A stretch of DNA of 6,426 nucleotides from Zoogloeaceae bacterium (lineage in GTDB: Bacteria; Pseudomonadota; Gammaproteobacteria; Burkholderiales; Rhodocyclaceae). Each line of letters starts with the position of its first letter. Within the stretch, counting starts at the first letter, position 1. Below the pieces are notes generated by a model. That model saw nothing but the letters and a program-made list of their open reading frames with translations. It was not told the DNA's origin and made no database searches. The stretch covers positions 1-6,426 of the forward strand of contig JAITNI010000008.1 in assembly GCA_031290535.1 (NCBI GenBank). Reading direction: 5' to 3'. Of this stretch, positions 6,334 through 6,426 are shown one piece after another. Made by a program: the position numbers and the translations under genes.

Positions 6334-6426
6334 CAGGGAATCTGGGGAAGCAGAGGACTCTGCGGCGGAATTTTGGACTCGGCGACATGACTCAACAGGT
6401 CATGCACCGATTGATGCATCACTTCG
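6333..6426 (-). CDS. nuoM: NADH-quinone oxidoreductase subunit M, C-terminal end (truncated by window edge)
   Basis: Only the last 30 codons are present, reading [18 protein letters not shown] and a proline-rich tail ending in LPQIP. The pattern of a V-M-H/D residue group, then a DLL..VA.SK helix, matches the C-terminus I recall for betaproteobacterial NuoM. The position directly before nuoN, in the same direction and with a one-base TGATG overlap, is the standard nuoM-nuoN order. The match is too short to prove by itself, but with the context it is strong. The rest of the operon lies beyond the window's right edge. Confidence 0.85.
   Translation of the reverse strand, partial: EVMHQSVHDLLSHVAESKIPPQSPLLPQIP

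Noticed and set aside
4336..6390. A 684-codon open frame on the plus strand, antisense to nuoN and the Nudix gene
   Set aside because: Its translation is dominated by H, Q, G and R, with no hydrophobic core or motif. This is the usual shadow opposite a hydrophobic membrane protein gene. The minus-strand nuoN and Nudix products are unmistakable.

Overview
The window looks like ordinary chromosome from a betaproteobacterium. The basis is family resemblance recalled from memory: a short-type ArgG, the DUF2788 - PpnP - YajQ neighbourhood, and a nuoM-nuoN pair followed by a Nudix hydrolase. The genus cannot be told from this sequence. I see no mobile element, tRNA, rRNA or CRISPR array.

Left part (1-2183, plus strand): a tight five-gene run. 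It opens with the C-terminal half of argG (argininosuccinate synthase). Next come a two-helix DUF2788 membrane protein, ppnP (nucleoside phosphorylase), an unrecognised 131-residue membrane protein made of two tandem copies of one 49-residue unit, and yajQ (a nucleotide-binding protein of a family reported to bind cyclic di-GMP). Gaps run from a 1-base overlap to 22 bases, so the run is probably one transcript. Its promoter would lie upstream of the window.

Middle (2184-2933): about 750 bases with no convincing gene. It holds a GC-rich imperfect palindrome of a dispersed-repeat type, a short perfect palindrome, a 12-base exact tandem duplication, and a possible hairpin covering the ribosome binding site of the next gene. 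That gene (2934-4118, plus strand) is a membrane-bound GGDEF diguanylate cyclase with intact active and inhibitory sites.

Right part (4121-6426, minus strand): the distal end of a respiratory complex I operon. The last 30 codons of nuoM overlap the nuoN start by one base. nuoN is complete and seems to carry an extra segment of about 45 residues near its N-terminus. It is followed after 17 bases by an ADP-ribose pyrophosphatase-type Nudix gene. This operon meets the cyclase gene tail to tail, with only 2 bases between the stop codons.

Most of the window is housekeeping metabolism. The least explained items are the internally duplicated membrane protein, the NuoN insertion, and the noncoding region ahead of the cyclase. 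I found no convincing new multi-gene system.
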